Positions 41,611 through 51,059 of a stretch of DNA of 64,000 nt are shown piece after piece (the stretch's first letter is position 1; each line of letters starts with the position of its first letter). Source of the DNA: Trichomonas vaginalis G3 (lineage: Eukaryota; Parabasalia; Trichomonadida; Trichomonadidae); assembly GCF_026262505.1 (NCBI RefSeq), contig NC_067206.1:18993319-19057318 (forward strand). The letters run 5' to 3'. The translations under genes and the position numbers were made by a program. A model generated the notes under the pieces. It saw only the letters and a list, made by a program, of their open reading frames with translations, ran no database searches and was not told where the DNA came from.

Positions 41611-41750
41611 TCTTGTAACAGATTTCAAAAGACATATTTTTGCCGATAAATTGGCAAAATTTTACATATCAAATAATCAGGCAGTTTTTGAAAGAATTCA
41701 AAGAGCTCCGATAATGTGAATTCGTTTCTGTTACCAATATAGATTAATGT
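41611..41750. other. Short unique segment between FB2 and H3
   Basis: 140 bp bounded by two transposon ends. The plus strand reads DFKRHIFADKLAKFYISNNQ for part of its length before a stop, which could be a host or element gene relic. Nothing recognised. Confidence 0.3.
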
Positions 41751-41953
41751 AATAAACGAAAAAGGGATTTGACTCTGTCAAATCCCCGCTCACAAAAAGT
41801 GGACTTTACATGTCAAATTTCAAATGCGTGTAAGGTCCACTTTGATGAGTTTTAGCAAGGAATTGAAGGCCATGAGTTACTGACATTTCATCAGTATCTC
41901 ATAGCCTCCAATTCCTTCAAAAAATGGGAGAAACTTTGTCCGAATAGTTTAAC
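41751..41953. mobile_element. H-type element, end fragment (H3)
   Basis: Starts TAATAAACGAAAAAGGGATT and holds the last three hairpins of the H series (GGGATTTGAC.., AAAGTGGACTTTACATG.., AAGGAATTGAAGGCCATGAG..). It breaks in the middle of a fourth (TGGGAGAAACTTTGTCCGAA without its partner arm). A truncated inverse relative of H1/H2; the H3/H1 hairpins are near-identical. Confidence 0.7.
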
Positions 41954-42682
41954 ATGACACATTTTTTAATACTTTGTAATGCATGAAAAATAGCGTGACT
42001 TCATTTTTGACAGTTTACAAATGTAAAGTGTTGCATCCTTAAAAACTTGGAAATATATACATTCATGAATTATCTTGTATATTAATTGAAAATCCATAAA
42101 ACCCTAACAATATTTTTTCTTAAAAAAAAACTATAAAAATATAAATAAAATTAATCGTTAAATAAAAATATTTGATATTAGAATTTTATTGGAAAAATAA
42201 AAAACTTAATATTTTAAAGAAATACTTAAATACTTGAATGTTTTAACTTTTACATTATCATATAGACTCTCAAATTATTGATTGGAAACGGTTTGAGGGT
42301 TATCAATTTAAAAAAAATTGTGAGTTTTTTAGATTTTTGGCAATGAGTTTTAAAAATTTGTGAGTGAGAATGTGTGTTGATGCTTGGCACTTTGAAGGGA
42401 AGATGTTCTGGGTTCACAATTATTAATGGGATAAATAAAATGATTATAAATATAATATATTAGAAAATAATTTGCAAAATCTCTCCATTTTTATAAATTT
42501 AATAATAGAAGTTGATCTATATAGAAAGAGCGTTTTATCTATTAAGTTTTTGGCTTTTGCCTTCAAATCATTAATATAATTTTTTTCAAAAAAATTGTTT
42601 TATTTAAAATAAACAAATTTTATCAAATAACTAGTATTTTTAAATTATCTTTTGAAAAATTGAAAAATTTACAAATTAAAAA

Positions 42683-43534
42683 ATGGAAGACATCTTGGTT
42701 CGTCTCGAAAACCCAGAAGATCTTAAAACTTTTCAACTCCCAACCGTTCCCGCCGATCAGGTTCTCAACGTAATTGAAGAAAAATATCAAGAATACATTA
42801 ATAATCCAAATGTAACTCTCGAAGATACGGCAAAAACACTTTCAATAGGAAAAGAACATTTGAAAAAAATTTTCGTACTACTCGGCTATCCAATAAAAGA
42901 AAGAGGAAGACCAAAGAAAAAAATTTTTGAGGAAGATGTATACAAAATTTTGGAAATTAAAGCACAATATGACATTGGATATAAAAGGATCAAAGAATCA
43001 TATTTCGAAAAAGTCGAAAGATTTACATTCAACGAGGCTTTCAAAATTTTCAATCAACAACATTTGTTTACATTTCACAGGCATCAGAAAATCGACGAAC
43101 ATCCACATGAATACGTTGCTCAATATGTTAATCAATTGTGGCATACTGATTTGAAATTTCTGAAGGACGATAACGGTAACCTTCAATATTTAATTTCATT
43201 TCTTGATGACAGAAGCAGATACATTATTTGCTGGGATGTTTTCGATACAAAAGAAATGAAAAATACTGCCAGAGTATTTCGTCACGCAATTGATTTAGTC
43301 AAATTAGTTCCACATGGAATTCTCACAGATAATGGAACAGAATTCATTGGAAAAGATTTTGAAGCGGTTTGCCAAGAATTCAATATAAAATATTTCAAAA
43401 CTCATCCGTACTCTCCAGAGGAAAATGGAAAAATTGAAAGGAGTTGGGAGACTCTTTTCAAGACAAACCCCGGAGTGAACGTCTTTGAGTTCATACTCAA
43501 ATCATACAAATTTTTGTCGAATAGTTTGATATAA
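42683..43534 (+). CDS. Element A transposase: HTH + rve-fold DDE (IS481/IS1202-like)
   Basis: 283 residues from ATG. Residues 25-80: helical HTH (YINNPNVTLEDTAKTLSIGK) ending in a basic KERGRPKKK linker. 80-140: second helical/HTH part (YDIGYKRIKESYFEK). 150-255: DDE core with LWHTDLKFLKDDNG (D156), GILTDNGTEFIG (D216) and YSPEENGKIERSW (E252), spacing D,D35E. The architecture is that of bacterial IS481/IS1202 transposases. The gene is complete, though its last ~12 codons lie in the first unit of a tandem repeat, so the present C-terminus may be secondary. It probably mobilises A and its MITE B, and makes ~16-bp duplications. Confidence 0.8.
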   Translation: MEDILVRLENPEDLKTFQLPTVPADQVLNVIEEKYQEYINNPNVTLEDTAKTLSIGKEHLKKIFVLLGYPIKERGRPKKKIFEEDVYKILEIKAQYDIGYKRIKESYFEKVERFTFNEAFKIFNQQHLFTFHRHQKIDEHPHEYVAQYVNQLWHTDLKFLKDDNGNLQYLISFLDDRSRYIICWDVFDTKEMKNTARVFRHAIDLVKLVPHGILTDNGTEFIGKDFEAVCQEFNIKYFKTHPYSPEENGKIERSWETLFKTNPGVNVFEFILKSYKFLSNSLI

Positions 43535-43885
43535 AGACAAAAAATTTACAATTTTTAATTAAATCCGAACAATCTTACATATGCAGCCGAAGCACACTCA
43601 TAAATTACTCTCAATATCCACTCAAATCATACAAATTTTTGTCGAATAGTTTGATATAAAGACAAAAAATTTACAATTTTTAATTAAATCCGAACAATCT
43701 TACATATGCAGCCGAAGCACACTCACAAATTACTCTCAATATCCACTCAAATCATACAAATTTTTGTCGAATAGTTTGATATAAAGACAAAAAATTTACA
43801 ATTTTTAATTAAATCCGAACAATCTTACATATGCAGCCGAAGCACACTCACAAATTACTCTCAATATCCACTCAAATCATACAAA
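43497..43885. repeat. Three tandem 124-125 bp repeats
   Basis: Units start at 43497, 43621 and 43746 and a partial fourth at 43871 (CTCAAATCATACAAATTTTT ... TTACTCTCAATATCCA). The first unit includes the transposase stop codon. Units are almost identical, so the amplification is recent. Confidence 0.9.
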
Positions 43886-44149
43886 GTTTTATATTTTCAT
43901 TTTATTGTTTCTTAATAAAGAATTTACTTTAATATTCTTAATTGTTTTCTTTTTTATATTTAATTTTTGATATCTATTTTAAAAAACTTATACAAATTCG
44001 AGTCAGCTAATAATTTAATTGAAAAAATAAAAAGAAAACATATAATTTTTAATCCGTCTAATTGAATAAGCAATATTATAAATATTATGTTAAACGGTTA
44101 ATTTTTTCTCAAAAAAATTATTTCGAATTTCCGAAATTTTTGACATTTT

Positions 44150-44585
44150 GGCTGAGAACTATGGTCTGCGAGGTACATAGATAGAATCAGTACCTCGCAG
44201 ACTATAGTTCTCTATATGGCGCCGAAAATTTTTGGTGAAATGCAACGACATTTCACCAAAAATTTTTCGGCGCCATAGGAAGAATTGGAGGGTGTGAGAT
44301 ACTATTACATGCTATAGTACTCACACCCTCCAATTCTTAGCCAAAATGGCTAAAATTGGGTGCAATTTTTTACATTGCACCCAATTTTTAGCCATTTTGG
44401 CTGAGAACTATGGTCTGCGAGGTACATAGATAGAATCAGTACCTCGCAGACTATAGTTCTCTATATGGCGCCGAAAATTTTTGGTGAAATGTCGTCGCAT
44501 TTCACCAAAAATTTTTCGGCGCCATAGGAAGAATTGGAGGGTGTGAGATACTATTACATGCTATAGTACTCACACCCTCCAACTC
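44150..44585. repeat. Two hairpin triplets in element A
   Basis: Each triplet is AGAACTATGGTCTGCGAGG.. (stem 1), ATGGCGCCGAAAATTTTTGG.. (stem 2) and GGAGGGTGTGAGATACTATT.. (stem 3). Triplet 1 covers 44154-44335 and triplet 2 44403-44582, with another stem (GCCAAAATGGCTAAAATTGG) between. The loop of stem 2 reads ATGCAACGACAT in triplet 1 and ATGTCGTCGCAT in triplet 2, i.e. inverted. Confidence 0.85.
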
Positions 44586-45140
44586 CCAATCAAAATCGCA
44601 TAAAATTTGCTACTTATCTTCAGATTACCTCCCATTATAAAATATATCATTGCTATCTCATTGTACTATATTTCCACCCTATTGTATTTAAAAATATAAT
44701 TTTTTTGATAATATATTTTTATATCTTGAATTTTCAAACAATATATTCACAGATAATATAATGGGAAATCTATCTCAACCTAGCCTTAAAGTACCAAACT
44801 CCTGCTTGCATTCTCACTCACAAATATTAAACATCCATCTCCAAAAAACTAAATTCTTCACAATTTTTTTTAAAATTGAGAACATAAAGAACGTATGCAT
44901 TCAATAATTTAAGATACTAACAAATATTAAAAACTTCAAAATATCAGATAATAACGTTTTTCAATTAAAAAAAATATCATTTTGCTTTTCAATTCGAACA
45001 TAAATCTTAAATATTTTTAATTAATATCTGATTTACAGCATTATTATCCATTTATAAATCTGACAAATAAATGACAAAACCATCATAAATAATGTCACTT
45101 TTTGTCAAAAGTGAAGTCACGCTATTTTTCATGCACAACA

Positions 45141-45520
45141 CATTTTTTAATACTTTAAATGATGATCAAAAAGATAAAATATTTGAAATTGTAAAGCTTC
45201 ATTACGACCCATATTCGGCAAAGTCAATTCAAATGCTTGCCATTCTAAAAGATTTTCAGCCAGCAGCTGATTTTTTTATTCAAGTTACAAAATATTTATG
45301 GAATGACATTGCGAATCATGATACTTACATTTATTTCAAGGCCGATAATAAAATTGATCATCAAACCAGATTCACAAAGACTTCTCGACTTTTTTTGAAT
45401 CCTCTTTCCAAATCGATTTCGAAACTCTTACTGCTAAAACTGAATTTTTTGAGTTTAATTGTTCCTTTAAGGGTGATAAGCTTCAGTTCTCATATGTATG
45501 TCAAAAAGTTGAGAACATAA
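45141..45520 (+). CDS. Unrecognised ORF interrupted by element A
   Basis: An open frame begins inside the right end of A (MSLFVKSEV..). The believable part starts at FFNTLNDDQKDKIFEIVKL and continues YDPYSAKSIQMLAILKDFQP, YLWNDIANHDTYIYFKADNK. Coding character is host-like, with varied residues and no repeats. A frame change near 45390 would give an alternative continuation (FFEFNCSFKGDKLQFSYVCQ). I recognise no family. Likely a decayed host gene truncated on its 5' side by H3 and A. Confidence 0.35.
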
Positions 45521-46132
45521 ATGGGAGAGTTTCACCAAGTCACCCAGTTTTGTTCACTTTTTGATGTGAAAAAACCGTTTTTCACCAAAATATTTTTTAC
45601 CAAAAAAGGGGATATGTTAATATTATTCATAAATTAAAATCACAGACATGAAAACTTAAAATAAGATACTACATATTATAACACAGCTAAATACAAACTT
45701 TTATTGCGGTTCATAACTAGATAAAATATGATTTTAGATTTCAATGAATTTCAATATATTCTCAAATTTATCCATTCAAATAAGTTTTTCATAATAATTC
45801 AGATTGTTTCTCAAATTTTTTACGAATTTTTTAACAATTTTACCCTCAACGATATTACTCTGCAATCGATTAATTACCCTCAAAAAATTTTTCGCTCATA
45901 CATCTAAAGCTGAAAGCTTTAAGTCGTTACTTATACGGGGGGAGATATCATTTTTTCCGATTTTTTTGAAAAAAAATATCATTTTTTCCGAAATTTTTTC
46001 ATCGATAAATAACTCAATATATACTAGATATCTAGATGAGTTGAATTAGGGTTATATGTAATATTATATACAGAATTATTATATATAGCTATTTCTAAAA
46101 TTGATAATATTTGTAAGTTAATGCAATTCAAC
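45521..46132. other. AT-rich spacer left of the large palindrome
   Basis: Nothing recognised apart from a duplicated ATATCATTTTTTCCGA word near 45946 and 45977. It ends at the ATCAT flank of the palindrome. Confidence 0.5.
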
Positions 46133-46148
46133 ATCATAGTTAGTATAC

Positions 46149-46193
46149 CTAAGTCGTGTACTGTGGCACTGCGCGCCTCCGTACACAACTTAG
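46149..46193. repeat. Terminal stem-loop of the palindrome, left
   Basis: Eleven bases inside the left end, CTAAGTCGTGTAC pairs with GTACACAACTTAG around a GC-rich loop (GGCACTGCGCGCC). It is the most GC-rich spot of the element. The mirror copy is at 63860-63904. It may be a transposase/resolvase or replication signal; that is inference. Confidence 0.75.
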
Positions 46194-46354
46194 CTGTTTT
46201 GACACTTTACGAAACCGTTAACGTATATTTTACAACACAAACGACAACACTAACTTAACCTTAAATATTTATAAAGCCGCCAACCACTTCACCTCACTAA
46301 TGAAAAAATAAACGTTTTCACAAACGACTTCACTAATGTAAAAAATAAACGTTC

Positions 46355-46675
46355 TCACTTACAAAAGTATTGCAACTCCTCCCATTGCTGTGCTTCACAT
46401 AACAGCTCATAATCTTCTGACTCACTTTCTTCTTCATATAGGTCAAAGTCACTGTCAAAATGAATGTTAGTAAGTTTTGACAAAGCTAATGAAACACGTT
46501 TACCGTTTGTATCGTATGCTTGTATAAACTTTCCATTCTTCATTCCTTCATAAACGCTCAAACTAATTTTACCCTTTCTCCCTCGTATCTGATAGAATGT
46601 ATTTTCACGAGGAACGAAGAACAAATTCTTGAACTCATGACCGTTGTAGTTTGTTATCTCAATAGTTTTCGTCAT
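46355..46675 (-). CDS. Small conserved gene 1 of the palindrome (left)
   Basis: 106 residues, MTKTIEITNYNGHEFKNLFF, then FVPRENTFYQIRGRKGKISL and ANGKRV-type strands, ending with an acidic tail (EEESESEDYELLCEAQQ). No family recognised. The middle part (YxIRGRKGKI ... YDTNGKRVSLALSKL) resembles in rhythm the small beta modules next to HNH nucleases. The identical copy is at 63378-63698. Confidence 0.5.
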   Translation of the reverse strand: MTKTIEITNYNGHEFKNLFFVPRENTFYQIRGRKGKISLSVYEGMKNGKFIQAYDTNGKRVSLALSKLTNIHFDSDFDLYEEESESEDYELLCEAQQWEELQYFCK

Positions 46676-46814
46676 TTATATAAAAATAAACTTAAAAATT
46701 AATGATATCACCACCCTCACACGTATGAAAACATAGCCCAAAAATATATTTAGGGTAGAAGGGTAGATCTAACCTCATTTCTACCCTCATTTCTACCCTG
46801 TTGAATTCATTGCT

Positions 46815-47057
46815 TTATTCCTCACTGTCGTCTGCTTTCTCCAACTCTTCTAACTTCTTCTTAAGTTCAGCAATGTTGTCCTCATGAAGTTTAATCTTTC
46901 TCAAAATTCCTTCTTTATCTAATGGTTGCTTTATCTTTCTAAACTGAACTCTACCATCCTTCATAGTATGAATGTAAAAACCTTCTGGAATAGTTCCTGA
47001 TTTAATGTATTCTACCAAAAACTTTTGTTTCATTGCTTCAGTGACTTTATTTGTCAT
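46815..47057 (-). CDS. Small conserved gene 2 of the palindrome (left)
   Basis: 80 residues, MTNKVTEAMKQKFLVEYIKS, with a C-terminal charged coiled coil (KIKLHEDNIAELKKKLEELE). No family recognised. It is preceded by a TAGATCTA-type dyad cassette (46740-46800) that separates it from gene 1. Identical copy at 62996-63238. Confidence 0.5.
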   Translation of the reverse strand: MTNKVTEAMKQKFLVEYIKSGTIPEGFYIHTMKDGRVQFRKIKQPLDKEGILRKIKLHEDNIAELKKKLEELEKADDSEE

Positions 47058-47099
47058 TTTACTCTAAGGTGAAGCTAGCACAGCGATAATGGATTTCAT

Positions 47100-47639
47100 G
47101 ACTTTTTAGTATTTCATGCAATCTTAACAGATAGCCTTACAAGTACTTCCAGTGTCCCTAGCTGTCCCTCCTTTTTATATAACTCCATGACATTTATAAT
47201 CTCGCGAAACTTAACAGGTAGCATAACAGATTAAAATCAGATGAGGTTTTGAACCAAAATTTCTAAGCAACGTTGTCAAGGATTTTGAGGAACTAGGGAC
47301 AGAGTGTGGCAAAGTCCAAGATTTAATTTATCTTCATCTGTTTCATCAGCTATCTCATCTAATATGCCAATATTTTATTCATAACTCGTGGCAAACCCAC
47401 TAACTTTCATTATGTTCATCTACATGCTTCATCTGATAGAAAGTATGACTTTCATTAACTCTGTGAGATAATGAAAACTACTAGGGACAGAGACCATGGC
47501 AAAGTTTATGACTTTCATTATTTCCAGAACTTAATGAAAACTACTAGGGACAGAGACCATGGCAAAGTTCATGATTTAATTTATTCTCTCACTAACAACA
47601 AATACAAAACTCCAACACTAACGACAAAAATAAATGTCC
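47100..47639. repeat. Intergenic region with repeated AACTACTAGGGACAGAG
   Basis: Between gene 2 and the helicase. A motif AACTAGGGACAGAG recurs at about 47291, 47484 and 47546, twice as part of a ~45-bp repeat (GAAAACTACTAGGGACAGAG.. CATGGCAAAGTT) with ACTTTCATTA between. No gene. It may be regulatory DNA; the mirror copy is at about 62412-62950. Confidence 0.55.
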
Positions 47640-49655
47640 TCACTTCTTAACAAAGTAATATGTGCTTCTTACACCACCATAGCTCAAACGTTTCTTTTCA
47701 AACATCGATTGAAACTTATTTTGAGCCACTGGCTTTAGTCTCTTTTTCTTCAAATACGCCAAGAAATCTTCTTCACATCTTTTCACTTCATAGCCTTCTT
47801 TAAACTCCTCCTTGTTAAGTTCTATGAAATCCTTTATCTCATTCTTTGTTGCAATGGCTTCTTCACGAACGACATCATGAACGATTTCAACACTGTTCTC
47901 ATGTATGACCTCCTCACTGTTCTCATGAACTATTTCATCACTGTTCTCATGTATGACCTCCTCACTGTTCTCATGAACTATTTCATCATTGTTCTCATGA
48001 ACGACCTCCTCACTGTCTTTCATAAGCGTTTCAAAGTCTCCTTTACTCATTACTTCAATCTCATGCTGTTCACAATAGTACTTAAACTCACTGTATATGT
48101 CTTTGTTGTATGTTATATTGCTTCCCATGTACTCCATGAATTTTTCAAGCACTTCCTCATAATTCACTGTTTCTTTCTTTCCACGACCTTCTAATATCAT
48201 ACTTGCTTCGTAAATATAACTTCTTGCAGAACCGTCTCGCTTTCTACTTCTTTTCACAAATTCTCTCATCTTGCCACCAAATACATTTGAACTACATGCA
48301 AAGAATTCATTCTCCTTCGCAAATTCTTTATATCTTCTGTAGCACTCTGTACAATTCCATCCGGATACAAACTTTTCATAGAACTCCTCGTAAAACATTT
48401 GGTAAGGTGTTTTGTTCATTTCGATGAGTTCTTGTTTAGCCCTGGTGAATGGTATCTTCCTTACATCAAATTCACTTAAATCTTTCCTCATGAAGTACGT
48501 CAGTAAGTTTGAATAAAACTCTTCATTAAAGCTTTCAATGAGATTTGAGAAATATTCGTAATTTCCTTTGTATCTGCTGCTTACGTCAATGACAACAAAT
48601 CTTCTGTCGTCTTTGTCAATCTTTACTGAGTTGAAGTTGTTAGATATCATGATGATATTACAAACATTCTCTATCTTTCTTACTGGCTGACACTTCTGAT
48701 TTAAGTCCAACTGAGTCTCTGTTACTATTGACTTTAGTGCGTCGTGGTTCATGACCTTAGACGTATCGCATGAGCTTAGTTCATTGCATACGATGAGCTT
48801 CATGTTCTCAATAGCAGCATTGAATCTACCAACCACATTCTCTATTGCCGTTATATTATTGTTGGCGTACTTGCTAATGAGCTCGCATAGAACATTACTA
48901 AGTACATTCTTACCAGTTCCTTGCTTTCCTATTAACAAAAGTACTGTTCCAGTCTTTCCACAAGGATTTTGAACGATGTAGGCGAACCAGTTCAAAACAT
49001 ACTCATAAAGCTCTTCATCCTCATTACATATGACATCGTGAACATGTTTCAAATATCCTTCAATAACGCTTTCATCTACTTCATTCAGTACCTCATACTC
49101 ATATCCTCTGAAATAGCTGTAAATGTCATCTCTTTCGTCAAAGAATCTCATGCCTGACTTCATAAGATAGTTCTTGTTCTGACCCGCTTCATAAATCATC
49201 AGTGCGTTCACATCCTTCTCCTCAATACGTCCTACATAAACACTCTTCATGAGCTTATTGAATTCCTTGCTATCTACTGACACAAGTGTTGTTGTGTCTC
49301 GTATTCCATCATAATCTTTCACTAGATATGTCATACGTGCTCCGTCAATAACGACAACACATCTTCTTAAGTCATTTATAACACTAACTATGTCAATACC
49401 TTCTTCACTCATGTACTTATTTCTTCTCAAGTCCTTTAGTGTGAAAGTGTCTCTAAGTTCTATTTCAAGCAATTCATTTACATGTCCTTTGCAATACTTC
49501 TCTATAAAATATTTCTGTCGTTCTTTACTAAGTTTCTTAACAGCTCTGAAGAACCATGTGTTTTGACTCAAACATCCTTCACAACTTCTCTCATTCATTC
49601 CTAGTTCTTTCATGTCATTATCTTCAACCTCTATGGTCTCATTGACTAAGGTCAA
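47640..49655 (-). CDS. D5-type superfamily 3 helicase (left arm, looks whole)
   Basis: 671 residues from ATG at 49655. The SF3 core has Walker A LIGKQGTGKNVLS (about 242-254), Walker B-like KLIVCNELSS (286-295), motif C NIIMISNNF (333-341), and DDRRFVVID (349-357). The layout follows poxvirus D5/NCLDV and phage P4 primase-helicases. The N-terminal 200 residues have no primase motif I can see. The C-terminal part carries six copies of a 7-residue repeat (EEVIHEN/DEIVHEN), then a basic region. Expected role: replicative DNA unwinding. It overlaps the upstream gene by 4 bp, implying a transcript in common. Confidence 0.8.
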   Translation of the reverse strand: MTLVNETIEVEDNDMKELGMNERSCEGCLSQNTWFFRAVKKLSKERQKYFIEKYCKGHVNELLEIELRDTFTLKDLRRNKYMSEEGIDIVSVINDLRRCVVVIDGARMTYLVKDYDGIRDTTTLVSVDSKEFNKLMKSVYVGRIEEKDVNALMIYEAGQNKNYLMKSGMRFFDERDDIYSYFRGYEYEVLNEVDESVIEGYLKHVHDVICNEDEELYEYVLNWFAYIVQNPCGKTGTVLLLIGKQGTGKNVLSNVLCELISKYANNNITAIENVVGRFNAAIENMKLIVCNELSSCDTSKVMNHDALKSIVTETQLDLNQKCQPVRKIENVCNIIMISNNFNSVKIDKDDRRFVVIDVSSRYKGNYEYFSNLIESFNEEFYSNLLTYFMRKDLSEFDVRKIPFTRAKQELIEMNKTPYQMFYEEFYEKFVSGWNCTECYRRYKEFAKENEFFACSSNVFGGKMREFVKRSRKRDGSARSYIYEASMILEGRGKKETVNYEEVLEKFMEYMGSNITYNKDIYSEFKYYCEQHEIEVMSKGDFETLMKDSEEVVHENNDEIVHENSEEVIHENSDEIVHENSEEVIHENSVEIVHDVVREEAIATKNEIKDFIELNKEEFKEGYEVKRCEEDFLAYLKKKRLKPVAQNKFQSMFEKKRLSYGGVRSTYYFVKK

Positions 49656-50227
49656 AGGTTCTTAGTCATTGCTGGTCTTATCTGAAACAATGTTTGTGCA
49701 ACAGGTTTAACTAGTTCAGCAACGTCCTTCCTTAATATGAATAGCTGTTTCCACTCATCTTTGCTAACAGTTCTTTCATAACCACTGACAGTAATGATTT
49801 CATTTGCTGACCTTAGACACTTATGTTCTATCATTTGTATTGCTTTTGTGTAAGGCTTTCGTGAGCATAGGTTGTATATGTCATTCCTGCAATGTTCATT
49901 CATGCCAATAGTACTAAATCCTTTCTTTGCTGTTGAGTGCATAATATCCATTAGTTCCTGTGTTCGTATTGCTGTCTCATAAAATACAACAAGACCTTTG
50001 TCATCTATGACGTACTTACCGAAAACATTGCTTATATTCTTTAACCATGAAATAACATCCTCATTCATGCTGTCAAACATGAAGTAAGGTCTTACATACT
50101 CTTCACTTATAAGATACTCCACAAAGTACTTGTTAAGCTCTATGTCCTCGTGAGCGATTTCATTAGGTTTGATATTAGTTCCTTTTGTCATTGCTGTCAT
50201 GTACTTCACTCTCATAGTTCCTTTCAA
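49652..50227 (-). CDS. Gene upstream of helicase, possible primase-like partner (left)
   Basis: 191 residues, ending in the 4-bp overlap with the helicase start. The segment EEYVRPYFMFDSMNEDVISW recalls the 'R-P-Y-F-D-x-D' site of archaeo-eukaryotic primases that precede D5 helicases in many viruses, but the second acidic residue is not in place, so activity is doubtful and the match is weak. Alpha-helical C-terminus. The copy in the right arm is 59831-60418. Confidence 0.4.
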   Translation of the reverse strand: MKGTMRVKYMTAMTKGTNIKPNEIAHEDIELNKYFVEYLISEEYVRPYFMFDSMNEDVISWLKNISNVFGKYVIDDKGLVVFYETAIRTQELMDIMHSTAKKGFSTIGMNEHCRNDIYNLCSRKPYTKAIQMIEHKCLRSANEIITVSGYERTVSKDEWKQLFILRKDVAELVKPVAQTLFQIRPAMTKNL

Positions 50228-50314
50228 TAGCTTAAAAATACTTCATTGTTTCATAACTGCTCTAAATTCTGTTCAAAATTCGTACAACATAACTTTTAAC
50301 ATTAGTGAAAGAAC

Positions 50315-51018
50315 ATGAGCGAAACAACAACATCTAACATTACAGAAGAAGTCAATGACAATGCCGATGAAAACATTACAGAAGGAGCTAGTGAAAATAT
50401 TGACGAGTTCAGTGAGGAAGAAGATATTGAGGACGTCAATGAGAACGTTAGTGGGGAACAAACTCAATGGGAAACATTGAGAAATCATGAAGATTATGAG
50501 ATTTGTACGACATATCCTTTTACTATTCGTCGAAAGAAAAAAAACATATTAAGAGTGAATGCTTAAATAATCATGGTTATATTGAGCTTAGTTTAAACAA
50601 CAAAACGCATTTAAAGCATAGAATTATTGCAGAACAGTGGATTGAAAATCCAAACAATTTGAAAGAAATAGACCATATAAATCATGATAGAACGGACAAC
50701 AGAATCTCAAACCTTCGTTGGTGTTCTAGATCTGAAAACAATAGAAATAAAAGCAAGTATGGCGATATAGTTTATGAGTTCGTTGATGAAATATCTGACG
50801 AAGCTGTTGAAATAACAGATTATGGTAAGCATTCGTTTGAGTTCTACTACTATGTTGAGAATGAGGACGCATTCTATTATTATACAGGTCTTAACTATCG
50901 AAAACTTCATATAAACTTTACAAAAACAGGTGATGCTTATGTTTGTATGATAGATACAGAAAACAAGAGAGTAATTTTATGCATAAACAAATTCAAACGC
51001 TTGTACGGCTTCATGTAG
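50315..51018 (+). pseudogene. NUMOD4/HNH endonuclease, left-arm copy
   Basis: Same gene as 59039-59743 in the right arm, here with one break. An acidic N-terminus, a NUMOD4-like WETLRNHEDYEI segment, then an HNH_3 core (HRIIAEQWIENP, EIDHINHDRTDNRISNLRWC). It diverges from the upstream helicase-partner gene with 87 bp between starts. Homing-type endonucleases of this kind nick or cut DNA and often spread with viruses and phages. Confidence 0.75.
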
Positions 51019-51059
51019 GACAAACATTATTTTTCAACACTAACGCCAACACTTAGGAC

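Larger units (their letters stand above)
41975..45140 (+). mobile_element. Element A: autonomous IS481-like transposon, ~15-bp duplication
   Basis: 3166 bp, ends TGTAATGCATGAAAAATAGC and (inverse) TGTTGTGCATGAAAAATAGC, about 38 bp of imperfect inverted repeat including TAGCGTGACTTC. Flanked by CATTTTTTAATACTT at 41960-41974 and 45141-45155 (15 bp; 16 if one terminal base is assigned differently). Carries one intact transposase gene, a triple tandem repeat and two hairpin triplets. Parent of MITE B. Confidence 0.9.

Noticed and set aside
16033-43534. Retrovirus or LTR element from the rve integrase motifs
   Set aside because: There is no reverse transcriptase, protease, gag or LTR nearby; ends are short inverted repeats and the proteins match IS3/IS481-type DNA transposases better.
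48751-49157. Plus-strand hydrophobic frames opposite the helicase gene
   Set aside because: Antisense shadows of the helicase, repeated in mirror in the other arm.
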